From the IMG/VR virus record IMGVR_UViG_3300025889_000626, positions 1 to 30,227 of that record: DNA of 30,227 nucleotides; one strand, given 5' to 3'. The notes below the pieces were generated by a model. That model ran no database searches and had not been told where the DNA came from. It saw nothing but the letters and a program-made list of their open reading frames with translations. A program made the translations under genes and the position numbers. Shown here in pieces: positions 1-7,473 of this stretch; position 1 is the stretch's first letter; each line of letters starts with the position of its first letter. The stretch is from a virus.

Positions 1-31
1 GGCGGTGTTTTGTATTTTCCATGTTTAACAT
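1..31 (-). CDS. 5' fragment of small HTH protein gene (left allele)
   Basis: The first ten codons (start at 31, reading left off the window edge) match the beginning of the complete 112-residue HTH gene at 29199-29537. An AGAGGT ribosome site lies just upstream and overlaps the stop codon of the preceding 43-residue gene. The rest of the gene is found at the other end of the window, which supports circularity of the genome. Confidence 0.8.
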   Translation of the reverse strand, partial: MLNMENTKHR

Positions 32-40
32 TTTGTACCT

Positions 41-172
41 CTATAGTGTGTTGTAAATGGTTGCCAGATATGCCAACGCCTTAAACGCTGGAAATATTAA
101 CATCGCACCGCCCAATGCCATTATACATTGGCCGATCGTTGTGCCTAGCTCGTGTGCCTGTTGTTTGTTCAT
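41..172 (-). CDS. 43-residue single-pass membrane protein (left allele)
   Basis: A short gene encoding 43 residues, beginning MNKQQAHELG. Residues about 13-38 are hydrophobic and rich in Gly, Ala, Ile and Leu, so one transmembrane helix is expected, with a short polar N-terminus. The start overlaps the stop of the 97-residue gene as ATGA, and a GAGGGGG ribosome site lies inside that gene. The same gene is present at 29547-29678 with two substitutions (HE to QQ at residues 7-8), so the reading frame is under selection. Function is unknown. A small phage membrane effector, such as a superinfection-exclusion or holin-like peptide, is only a guess. Confidence 0.7.
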   Translation of the reverse strand: MNKQQAHELGTTIGQCIMALGGAMLIFPAFKALAYLATIYNTL

Positions 173-462
173 TGTACCCCCTCAACAATATACATTGATT
201 CTATTAATTCGTGCGATTGTGTAACGTAATCCAATGTTGCAACGTCCATTGGTAACCATTCCATGATACCCGTTACATGTGTGATAATTAACACGCGGGT
301 GTTGGTTGCCATTGCTGGCATATTGGTTTGGCCCATCGGTACGATCTGCATTGATTCCACTAGATCGTGGCACGTGGTGATATGTTCTAACGCGGCAACG
401 GTGTATGGCATCCATTCCATTTTGCCGGATACGTAAGTAATAATTAATATTTTGGTTTGCAT
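169..462 (-). CDS. 97-residue protein made of two tandem repeats; indel cassette
   Basis: The protein consists of two 38-residue units, residues 4-41 and 56-93, which share 21 identical positions, including LIIT, MEW and the ESM..IV end. The start has a GAGGCAAAACA ribosome site. The stop overlaps the start of the 43-residue membrane protein gene (ATGA), so the two are translationally coupled. The whole gene is missing from the second allele at the right end of the window, where the same flanks are joined directly; it behaves as an optional cassette. I recognise no family. Each unit looks like a small alpha/beta element (beta strand LIIT, then helix). Function is unknown. Confidence 0.75.
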   Translation of the reverse strand: MQTKILIITYVSGKMEWMPYTVAALEHITTCHDLVESMQIVPMGQTNMPAMATNTRVLIITHVTGIMEWLPMDVATLDYVTQSHELIESMYIVEGVQ

Positions 463-491
463 TGTTTTGCCTCGGTTGGTGGTTTATTTTA

Positions 492-528
492 CGTGGCACA
501 AATCGCGTATAGGTTGATTTGTACCACG
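492..528. other. Conserved intergenic hairpin
   Basis: An inverted repeat with arms at 492-504 and 516-528 forms a 13-bp stem with one mismatch and an 11-base loop. It lies between the 152-residue gene and the ribosome site of the next gene. There is no T-run on either strand, so it is not a typical terminator. The loop and most of the stem are preserved in the other allele at 29708-29744. It may be an mRNA processing or stability element, or a binding site. Confidence 0.6.
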
Positions 529-550
529 CAAAACAAACCGGTTTGGTTGT

Positions 551-1009
551 TTATAGGTTGTTTACGAATAATTCAATTTGTGTTTGTTCATCACTCGATA
601 ATTCACAAATGCGATTACTAAAACGGCCACGCATTAAAAAATTACACGGGAAACGGCCATGGAATCCAAACGGTTTTAATACCATGATTAAACCACACTC
701 GGGGCGGCCACTACCAAGTACACACACAACAATATCGGTTGATGGTATCTCACTTATTTGGGTTACATTTTGCATTGTATAACCATGTGGTAATTGGTAA
801 TTTTGTGGTAATTTAAATTCTTCTTTAGAAACGTTTGTAGCCTTTAAATAAAATTGTTGATCATATTCGTTGTATTCAATTACACAGCTGAACAAACCGC
901 CATTTTTACCCTTACTAATAAATTTGTATACGGTATCGGTTGGCATGTTGCCGTTTTGCATTTCTTCTAATAATATTTGCGCCTGTTCGTATGATACATA
1001 TGGTTGCAT
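551..1009 (-). CDS. Conserved hypothetical 152-residue protein (left allele)
   Basis: This is the first gene behind the promoter at 1072-1100. The start at 1009 has a GAGGCAAAACA ribosome site, and the longer in-frame extension to 1156 runs back through the promoter, so it is rejected. The protein is soluble and mixed alpha/beta, beginning MQPYVSYEQAQILLEEMQ. It contains LGSGRPECGL and a basic, aromatic stretch around KPFGFHGRFPCNF. The allele at 29767-30225 has the same length with seven substitutions. As the promoter-proximal gene of what looks like the early operon it could be a host-takeover or regulatory protein. No family was recognised and the function is unknown. Confidence 0.75.
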   Translation of the reverse strand: MQPYVSYEQAQILLEEMQNGNMPTDTVYKFISKGKNGGLFSCVIEYNEYDQQFYLKATNVSKEEFKLPQNYQLPHGYTMQNVTQISEIPSTDIVVCVLGSGRPECGLIMVLKPFGFHGRFPCNFLMRGRFSNRICELSSDEQTQIELFVNNL

Positions 1010-1071
1010 TTGTTTTGCCTCGTTTGGTTGTTTTGGTTGTTTTGATATATACACTTGATTGTGTATACATA

Positions 1072-1100
1072 TATATAACATGGCATACATATGTATGCAA
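1072..1100 (-). promoter_or_regulatory. Sigma-70-like promoter, early operon
   Basis: On the minus strand a -35 TTGCAT (1095-1100) and a -10 TATATA (1072-1077) are separated by 17 bases. It is well placed for the gene starting at 1009. A closely similar element lies at 26291-26320, with the same TTGCATACATATGTA start and a TATATATA/GTATAC end. The repetition in front of two gene blocks supports a real promoter. Confidence 0.65.
1083..1098. promoter_or_regulatory. Perfect 16-bp palindrome, candidate operator
   Basis: GCATACATATGTATGC is a perfect palindrome overlapping the -35 box and spacer of the promoter at 1072-1100, where a dimeric repressor would block RNA polymerase. The core TACATATGTA is kept at 26306-26315 in the second promoter. 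The phage encodes several small HTH proteins that could bind it; which one does so is not shown by the sequence. Confidence 0.55.
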
Positions 1101-1196
1101 CAAAAATATACAAATTTCTTTACATATGTTGATAATTTGTCCTTTTGTACACGCACACAATGCCCAATGCAACGGCGGTTATGCTATTATGATCAC

Positions 1197-1718
1197 ATGA
1201 TAAAAAAACGTGATAATATCCCCCGCGGCCATCGTCGATTTGAGCAAATTGTTGTGCCGGTATTGGTGGCAAACGGTTGGAGCTCCCAATGGTTAAACGT
1301 ATTGGGAACCGATCATGATCGCGATCATGGTATTGATTATTTGCACGGTAAACAAGGCATTGCCGCGCGTATTTGGGATGGTATGCCAAAACAACACTTT
1401 AGTATGCGATGGCTCAACACTCGATACCCCAACGTACAATGCGAGCTGCCCAAAATGTTAAACCTGTTGGCATTGGGCCATTTGATGCCCGATTATACAA
1501 TTGAGGCCCACACATTTAACGGCCGGGTGTACATTGCGATCGTCGATACAAAAACATTGATCGGCACCGTGCAACGCTACCACCCTAATTTGCCGCAATT
1601 CGTTGTGCGCAATGATACTCACGATTTTACAGTGTTTGTAAAATGCCATTTTGATTTGTTGCCGCCCGATGCGATAACAAAAATTATTGCACCGATTGGC
1701 CGGCCGGATTTGCGCTGA
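1197..1718 (+). CDS. Lone plus-strand protein, possible PD-(D/E)XK-like nuclease
   Basis: This gene encodes 173 residues from an ATG at 1197; an upstream in-frame extension through the promoter region is less likely. No strong ribosome site is visible. Residues 37-60 (GTDHDRDHGIDYLHGK followed by IAARIW) resemble the Asp-Gly-Ile-Asp and beta-strand arrangement of PD-(D/E)XK nuclease-like phage proteins, with D43 or D47 and R58 as possible active-site residues. A second segment, MPDYTIEAH at 97-105, precedes a strand-rich half. Its 3' end overlaps the convergent holin-like gene by 35 bases. It is one of only two plus-strand genes. The nuclease assignment is a weak inference from pattern alone. 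Confidence 0.6.
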   Translation: MIKKRDNIPRGHRRFEQIVVPVLVANGWSSQWLNVLGTDHDRDHGIDYLHGKQGIAARIWDGMPKQHFSMRWLNTRYPNVQCELPKMLNLLALGHLMPDYTIEAHTFNGRVYIAIVDTKTLIGTVQRYHPNLPQFVVRNDTHDFTVFVKCHFDLLPPDAITKIIAPIGRPDLR

Positions 1719-1992
1719 TTTTGTCTTTAATCTCTTTAACGTCGCCCTTTAGTACGGTTAGATCACCATGCAATGTTTGCATACTCCGGTTTACCTCGCG
1801 CATTGATTCGCGGTAAACCTCGCGATCCTCGTTATGAGATTCCACCATGTTATCGATCTGGTTTAAATGGCGGTCAACCCATACCGGCACGTTTTGCGCC
1901 AACCAACGGGCCACAACCCAAATTGCCATAATACACAACGCCAACGCCGCAACGGGGCCCGTGGCAAATTCTAAAACATGTTGTTCACTCAT
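1684..1992 (-). CDS. Holin-like protein: one TM helix plus coiled coil
   Basis: This 102-residue protein starts at 1992 behind a GGAG ribosome site. Residues 11-33 form a hydrophobic helix (VAALALCIMAIWVVARW), followed by a charged heptad-like helical region at about 40-93. It sits one base downstream of the amidase gene, the usual place for a holin or other lysis membrane protein. Small phage holins and antiholins with one N-terminal helix and a cytoplasmic coiled coil have this layout. A spanin subunit is the main alternative. Its 3' end overlaps the plus-strand gene at 1197-1718. Confidence 0.7.
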   Translation of the reverse strand: MSEQHVLEFATGPVAALALCIMAIWVVARWLAQNVPVWVDRHLNQIDNMVESHNEDREVYRESMREVNRSMQTLHGDLTVLKGDVKEIKDKISANPAGQSVQ

Positions 1993-1993
1993 T

Positions 1994-2578
1994 TTACAGC
2001 TCCAAAAAATATTGGTGTATACCGGTTGCCATGGCATCCGCAATACGTGCCAATGTGATGTTATCCAATTTGCCGCGCGGGCTGTCCATGAATACCGGTT
2101 CACAACACAACGCCACGGGGCGGCCAACGCCTCGTATGGTGTAAAACGCGTTTTTTGTCCATCCCTCGGGATGGGCGGCAATGGTTTTACAATCCGTAAT
2201 ATCAATGTTGTTTTGCATCATTTGGCGGCCAATGTGGGTTGCCAACGCCGCGCCCTGTTTGGATGCGTGATGATGAAAAAACGCGCCGTATGTACCACCG
2301 CCGGCGTTTAAGTGCATCGCCAAATAAATACAATGTTCATTGGGATACATCGCGGCGTATTCGTTAACACGTTTATGCCGTTGGGTGTATGTGCCATCCG
2401 ATATTGGCATAACCATGTGGCCGTGCAACATTAACAATTGTTCGAGTTGTATAGCCAAACGGGCCGTGATCATCGCCTCCATATCCGGCGATCCATCGTG
2501 ATCACAATCAACCGTTGCACCCCGATCGTTTAATTTATCGGGTTTGCCGGCGTGTTGTCTGTCAATAAATACGATCAT
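1994..2578 (-). CDS. Endolysin: N-acetylmuramoyl-L-alanine amidase (Amidase_3 type)
   Basis: This enzyme cleaves the bond between N-acetylmuramic acid and the stem peptide in peptidoglycan and would lyse the host. The 194 residues are a bare catalytic domain. The zinc ligands typical of Amidase_3 are visible: H9 in IDRQHAGKP, E34 and H89 in AMHLNAGGG. The catalytic Glu is probably E160 in CCEPVFMD. There is no signal peptide and no cell-wall-binding domain, so export would depend on a holin, and the next gene is holin-like. The start overlaps the tail-hub gene as ATGA at 2575-2578. An Asp-rich loop (DCDHDGSPD) after residue 24 is a minor variation. Confidence 0.88.
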   Translation of the reverse strand: MIVFIDRQHAGKPDKLNDRGATVDCDHDGSPDMEAMITARLAIQLEQLLMLHGHMVMPISDGTYTQRHKRVNEYAAMYPNEHCIYLAMHLNAGGGTYGAFFHHHASKQGAALATHIGRQMMQNNIDITDCKTIAAHPEGWTKNAFYTIRGVGRPVALCCEPVFMDSPRGKLDNITLARIADAMATGIHQYFLEL

Positions 2579-4215
2579 GATTGGCCCAAAATGTATTGTA
2601 AATCAAATGCCCAAACGGTGCCCGCCCATCGTTTGCCGCTAACAATCACATTTTGGGATTGCAACGCCAACCGCGGGGCCGTTAACTCGATTATATCACC
2701 TATTTGTATGTAACCGTATTGCATGTTGGCATGTACTGAGAGCTCGAACCGGGGCAACGCGTTTGCCTGTACATATGTGGCGGCTATCATATCCGCGGTG
2801 GCACTATCGTATACATAATTGGTTTGTGTGGCACCCTGTTTAACACCATACCGGTTTGTTGAGGCCACGGCGGCGTTGGTCTTTAACTCGTTATTGGTTT
2901 GGCGTATCGCACGGCACCGAGATATGCCCGCGTAATCATCACCAAACCCGTTATAACCGTACTCAACCGTATAATCGTTTATAATATCCACCGATTCGGT
3001 TAGCTGTGTTATTGGCCCGTTTTGCGTTATTTCGCTGTTATCATCCACTCGCCAACGTGCCACGGGTTGCAATTGTTTAATGATGGTTAGCAAATCCACC
3101 ACCGGCCGTAAACCGTTGGGGCCCATGCGGATCGATACCGGTAACAACGGTAAAATGTTGCCCTGTAACCATTCCCACGCATACATGGTTGGATCGTTAA
3201 TGTACCCCGCCAATTTGTACGTGTTTAATATTGCGGTAATGTTGGCCCATGCGCCAACATCCACCGTTTGCCCCGTGCGCAACATCCCAAATAATAACAC
3301 ATCCCCCGCACGTGTTAACGGTTCACCCGTTACCGAGCTGGGATCGGTGCCAAAACGGTTAGGCAATGCGGGGCGATCCCAATGTACCCACCATGATTGC
3401 GAGGATCCGGATCCACTGTAACCCGGCATAGCAACATTATCCGATGGCAAAATTGTTATGTAATGGTATACGTTGCCATATTGATCAACGGATCGCACGG
3501 GGGTTTTGGTGGTGGTTTGGCCCAAATCATCAATAATTTTAACGGTGTTGGGTACACTGGTAACAATATCATGCCCGCATATCATGAATTGGGCATTGTG
3601 AGAATCATATTTTTTAATGCAATACGCGGGCGTGGCGTATATCTCGCGGGTGATACCGTTGGATGTGAGATCGCCGGGGGTGCCAAATACAATTGGGTAA
3701 GGTTTGCCATCGGCGGTATCAATATCCCGATCCGGGAATCGTTCATCAATCACGCCAACGTTTAATAACAATTGGTTGGGCGTTTGCGGGTGTGCCTCAA
3801 TAGATACGGCCACGAAATTATTGGGCTCGTTTGGATCGCCAAATTGCGGTGCCTCGAATTGGCCACGGTACAATACCACGCGATCATTATACGTTTGTAC
3901 AATACGGCCAACGCGTACAATGTAATAACCAAATTCGGCGTTTACGTTATCCATACCCAAACCGCGGTTGTGCAAATCCAACACATCGGTATTTGGCAAC
4001 GCCAATTTACACAATACGGTGTTTTCTTCAATATCACCCTCGGATCCCATGGCCTCGGTATAATCAAAATCCAATAACCCATCGGTGTATAAAATATCAC
4101 CCTCGGGGCCCTGTACTGTTATGGCAATTTCTCCCAACCGGTATTGCCGTGAATTGTATTCAAATTGCACATAAAACACCGGCGTACCGCCGATCAAATC
4201 TTTAGGATCTATCAT
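2575..4215 (-). CDS. Tail hub/tip protein
   Basis: This 546-residue protein lies between the very large tail protein and the endolysin, where siphoviruses encode hub and tip proteins. It begins with a beta-rich domain (YVQFEYNSRQYRLGEIAITV). A central KPYPIVFGTPGD resembles the PxVFG element of baseplate hub proteins, and it ends with IQIGDIIELTAPR followed by a strand-rich tail. That terminal pattern is common where hub proteins fold into OB-like domains. It is probably assembled at the distal end of the tail tube. The start overlaps the stop of the preceding gene by one base (TAATG). The role is inferred from position and general resemblance. Confidence 0.65.
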   Translation of the reverse strand: MIDPKDLIGGTPVFYVQFEYNSRQYRLGEIAITVQGPEGDILYTDGLLDFDYTEAMGSEGDIEENTVLCKLALPNTDVLDLHNRGLGMDNVNAEFGYYIVRVGRIVQTYNDRVVLYRGQFEAPQFGDPNEPNNFVAVSIEAHPQTPNQLLLNVGVIDERFPDRDIDTADGKPYPIVFGTPGDLTSNGITREIYATPAYCIKKYDSHNAQFMICGHDIVTSVPNTVKIIDDLGQTTTKTPVRSVDQYGNVYHYITILPSDNVAMPGYSGSGSSQSWWVHWDRPALPNRFGTDPSSVTGEPLTRAGDVLLFGMLRTGQTVDVGAWANITAILNTYKLAGYINDPTMYAWEWLQGNILPLLPVSIRMGPNGLRPVVDLLTIIKQLQPVARWRVDDNSEITQNGPITQLTESVDIINDYTVEYGYNGFGDDYAGISRCRAIRQTNNELKTNAAVASTNRYGVKQGATQTNYVYDSATADMIAATYVQANALPRFELSVHANMQYGYIQIGDIIELTAPRLALQSQNVIVSGKRWAGTVWAFDLQYILGQS

Positions 4216-7200
4216 TAACGCACCTCACGCATAACCACGGTGCCAACGCGCAACACCTCGTTTTTGCTTTCGTCACCTATCACATTTTCGATTTGGATAT
4301 CGTTACCCAACGTTACCATAACATGATCGTGGTACCGATTGATCAACAAACAATTGGTGCTGGTTTCCGTGTACACCGTTGGCAAATACACCAACGCATC
4401 GTGCGCGCCTTGCATTTGTTGCACAATGCCGTACATGGTTGTGGGCGCACTGGCAACCGCCGCCACCGGTTGGCCGCCTGTTTTGGTGGTGTAATAATCC
4501 GGATCGGGGTTTGTGTTGTGCAATTCTGTAACGTCGATGCCATCTGTCCATGCAATACGCACCGTGCGCCCACCGCGGCCATTTACACGGGTATGTAATA
4601 CGCCGTTTTGGGCCTCGTTAATATCCGTGTTGGCCTCAAAATTGATTGTGCGCCCACGCCCATATTGAGTAGCTGGCAACACAACGGGGCCAAACACCAT
4701 ATGGCCGATCTTAAAATACCCCTCATTGGTTTTTTGGGTACCAATACGGATACGCAACGCCGATAATGCGGCCACACTGTTTAACACAACGGTACATACA
4801 TTTGGCACCAATTGCGCATAACCAAACGAGGGTGCGCCGGTTGGCTCCAATATGGTAAATGTAACGGTTTTTGTTGTGCTGCTATTATCGATCACACCCT
4901 CGGTATTTTGGATGATTTTACGCACGGTTAGATCGTCGTTATCATCATACAAATACAAATACCAATCCACGCACTCGCCATAATGTAAAAATGGCCCATC
5001 CACATTTTGCGCACACACAACGGTGTTACCGGATCGTGTAAAATCCCAATCGGGCCCAACCTGATTTGCAACCGTGCAATGTTGTACCCATGTGGATCCG
5101 TTGTACATATCCAAAAAGAACCGCCGGAAATTAACGCCGCTCAAATGTAACCCCAATGTTTTATTTCTCGGGTAGGCAATAGCCGTTGGGGCATCCACAT
5201 CCAACGCCCACGCAATGTTGTTTTGTGGTACTGTATCGGCATCGGGATCGGCCACTGTATCGGATCGCCACTCGTTACCGCGTGTGGGTGATACGGAATA
5301 CAACACCCGATCAATTGGGTAATCGTATTGCGGTTGTATATCCCACAAATCAGATTGGCGGGCGGGCCCATCCTGTGTTGTGATGTATAGGCCGGCATCC
5401 AACGCCGCATAATATCCCAACGCCGGGTATTGTTTGCCGTTGATCTCACCATCCACACCGATCCCCATTTCGCCATTTTCCGATACACTGAAATATGCCC
5501 AATTGGCCTCGGTGCCGATCGTTGTACTGGTTGCGCCCCAAATGTATTGGTTGGCCGTTTGCGCACCGGCAATTGCCGATCCGGTTAACAACGCATATTG
5601 GCGTGGGCCCTGTTTTGTAACGTAATACAAATTGGCGCGGCCGCTGTTATTATCCACATGCAAAAACAAAGCGCGCTCACCCTCGGGTAACCCTGTAACG
5701 CTATCGAGCTGTGTACTATTTAACGCATCATACAAATACAACGATGTGGGCGTAATGTACACCCGCACGTGGTACCCCTGTGTGCTACTGGTTGGTGTTT
5801 GGATTTGCACACCGATGTAAGTACCTTGCGAGGCACCGCCGCCCACAACACCATCCAATTTTGCATGTAATAGTACGCCCTCGCTTTTATCCGTAATGGC
5901 CGTGCGATATTGCAACGCGGCCCCGCCTGGGCAACGGATGTACAAACGCGCACCGGTTAATGTTTCCGATGGTGTACCGGTTGTTGTTTTACTCCATTGG
6001 CCACCCTGTGTTGGTAGATCGGCCGGTAACCAATCGAGCGTTGGGCTGGTATAATCCGAATCGGTGGCATATTTAACGTAACGCGGGTAATTTTGTGTGG
6101 CCCACATCCCCAAACGCATCATTATTATACTGTGTTGGTACGCATTGGTGCCATTGGGCAACCAATTGTTAAACATCAATTGTTGGCCATCGTATGATGT
6201 GGTTGTAATGTTGGCAACATCCCCAACGCCTCCACAATCGATCACTTTTGAATATCTCAAATTGTCCGTGGCGGTTGGATCTTTGATAAAATGCCACGTG
6301 CGCCCATAATCAATTGCCGATTGGCCGGCGGTATCCGAATACGCCACGCCCACCAAATTGTTAATGAGTAACCGCGCGTAAATGTAAATACGGCCGTCGG
6401 TGTCGATGTGCATGGATTTATCACCATTGGTTAATACATCGTTACCAACACCGCCCAATGTTGCCAAAAAATCGCCATCAATGGTTGTTATGTTGGAAAA
6501 TACCAACGCATTAAAAATATTATCGTACGCATCGGTTATTTGAGTAACGCCCATTTGATCATCGTTACGTATGAACGATAAAATAAACACGCCATTGTGT
6601 TGTACGATATCGATTTCATGCAAACGGTAAACGGTTGATGTTACAGGCGTCGAGCCCACCAAATCGAATTTGGCACCCTGTGAAATGCTGGCATATTGGT
6701 ATGCCTTGTTTTTGTTTGTGCCGGTGTTGGTAGCTGTTTCAATGAATAAACACACCTGTGTACGTGAGGCGGCCGCCGTGATTTTATTCAATGAATCAAT
6801 GCCGGTTAATGATATATCATTGATCAATGCCCGGTTAGATATGAGATCCCACGATCCACCATTATCGGTTGTTTGGTACACTTGTATATTTACGAGGCTC
6901 GCGGCGGTATCAATCGAGTAAAACAGGCACAACACGTTGCCATTATCCAACACGCACAAACACGGGTGGCGTAATTCACCCCCCAACGTGGATACGGCAA
7001 CACCGTTAACCGTGGTAAATGATGTATTGCCATCACGATCGATCGCATATACTCGCACATTGTTATTTGTGGCCGTGGTGTATTCAATGGCAACCAATAC
7101 GGTACCATCGTTTAATGTTACGGCATCGCGCACAATGAATTTTTGCCCCGCCAAATTTAACGTGGCCACGGCGGTTACATCGGTAACAACGTTTGGCATG

Positions 7201-7472
7201 TTGTGGCCGTAATAACTGGCATCGGTGGCATATTTCCAACCAAATTTGGCATTTTGGTTAACGTGTCCACCCTCGAGGGTTTTAACATCCACCGCCTCGG
7301 TTTGTAAACCACGCGCACCCAATACCAAACCCGATTTGGTAACCTCGGTTGGGATACCGGCGCGGGCCGTACCCTGTGTGGCGGTTGTTTCCTGTTGCCA
7401 AATGTGGTTGGTTGTTAGCTCGTATGGCGTGATAAAACCACGTACATGTGTTGGTGTGCGATTGGTGCCCAT
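4215..7472 (-). CDS. Large tail protein with Asp-box (sialidase-like) region
   Basis: At 1085 residues this is the largest protein in the window, placed directly after the tape measure. Two Asp-box motifs are visible, TDNGGSW at 202-208 and DYGRTW at 388-393, inside a strand-rich region with repeated DxDG turns, so a beta-propeller as in BNR/sialidase proteins is likely. The middle (about 500-640) resembles a concanavalin-type jelly roll, for example GVLLHAKLDG. The C-terminus is beta-rich with GRGRTINFEAN. I infer a tail-tip or side protein that binds or cleaves surface glycans. Catalytic sialidase residues were not identified, so binding only is possible. The start is two bases from the tape measure stop. 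Confidence 0.65.
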   Translation of the reverse strand: MGTNRTPTHVRGFITPYELTTNHIWQQETTATQGTARAGIPTEVTKSGLVLGARGLQTEAVDVKTLEGGHVNQNAKFGWKYATDASYYGHNMPNVVTDVTAVATLNLAGQKFIVRDAVTLNDGTVLVAIEYTTATNNNVRVYAIDRDGNTSFTTVNGVAVSTLGGELRHPCLCVLDNGNVLCLFYSIDTAASLVNIQVYQTTDNGGSWDLISNRALINDISLTGIDSLNKITAAASRTQVCLFIETATNTGTNKNKAYQYASISQGAKFDLVGSTPVTSTVYRLHEIDIVQHNGVFILSFIRNDDQMGVTQITDAYDNIFNALVFSNITTIDGDFLATLGGVGNDVLTNGDKSMHIDTDGRIYIYARLLINNLVGVAYSDTAGQSAIDYGRTWHFIKDPTATDNLRYSKVIDCGGVGDVANITTTSYDGQQLMFNNWLPNGTNAYQHSIIMMRLGMWATQNYPRYVKYATDSDYTSPTLDWLPADLPTQGGQWSKTTTGTPSETLTGARLYIRCPGGAALQYRTAITDKSEGVLLHAKLDGVVGGGASQGTYIGVQIQTPTSSTQGYHVRVYITPTSLYLYDALNSTQLDSVTGLPEGERALFLHVDNNSGRANLYYVTKQGPRQYALLTGSAIAGAQTANQYIWGATSTTIGTEANWAYFSVSENGEMGIGVDGEINGKQYPALGYYAALDAGLYITTQDGPARQSDLWDIQPQYDYPIDRVLYSVSPTRGNEWRSDTVADPDADTVPQNNIAWALDVDAPTAIAYPRNKTLGLHLSGVNFRRFFLDMYNGSTWVQHCTVANQVGPDWDFTRSGNTVVCAQNVDGPFLHYGECVDWYLYLYDDNDDLTVRKIIQNTEGVIDNSSTTKTVTFTILEPTGAPSFGYAQLVPNVCTVVLNSVAALSALRIRIGTQKTNEGYFKIGHMVFGPVVLPATQYGRGRTINFEANTDINEAQNGVLHTRVNGRGGRTVRIAWTDGIDVTELHNTNPDPDYYTTKTGGQPVAAVASAPTTMYGIVQQMQGAHDALVYLPTVYTETSTNCLLINRYHDHVMVTLGNDIQIENVIGDESKNEVLRVGTVVMREVR

Positions 7473-7473
7473 A

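Larger units (their letters stand above)
1..1011. repeat. Left copy of diverged terminal redundancy
   Basis: This segment matches the right end of the window (29507-30227) in the same orientation. It holds the start of an HTH gene, a 43-residue membrane protein gene, an intergenic hairpin and a 152-residue gene. By eye the shared parts are about 95% identical; for example the first 172 bases differ at five positions. The left copy is 290 bases longer because it contains the 97-residue gene at 169-462. Identical-sequence terminal repeats are normal for phages, so divergence here suggests that a circular or permuted genome was assembled through two strain variants. A true diverged tandem duplication is the alternative. 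Confidence 0.9.

Noticed and set aside
1-1011. Exact direct terminal repeats of a T7-like genome
   Set aside because: The copies differ by several percent and by a whole gene, while true terminal repeats are kept identical by replication.
551-1156. Extended start of the 152-residue protein at 1156
   Set aside because: The extension would read through the promoter and operator, while the ATG at 1009 has a proper ribosome site and matches the other allele.
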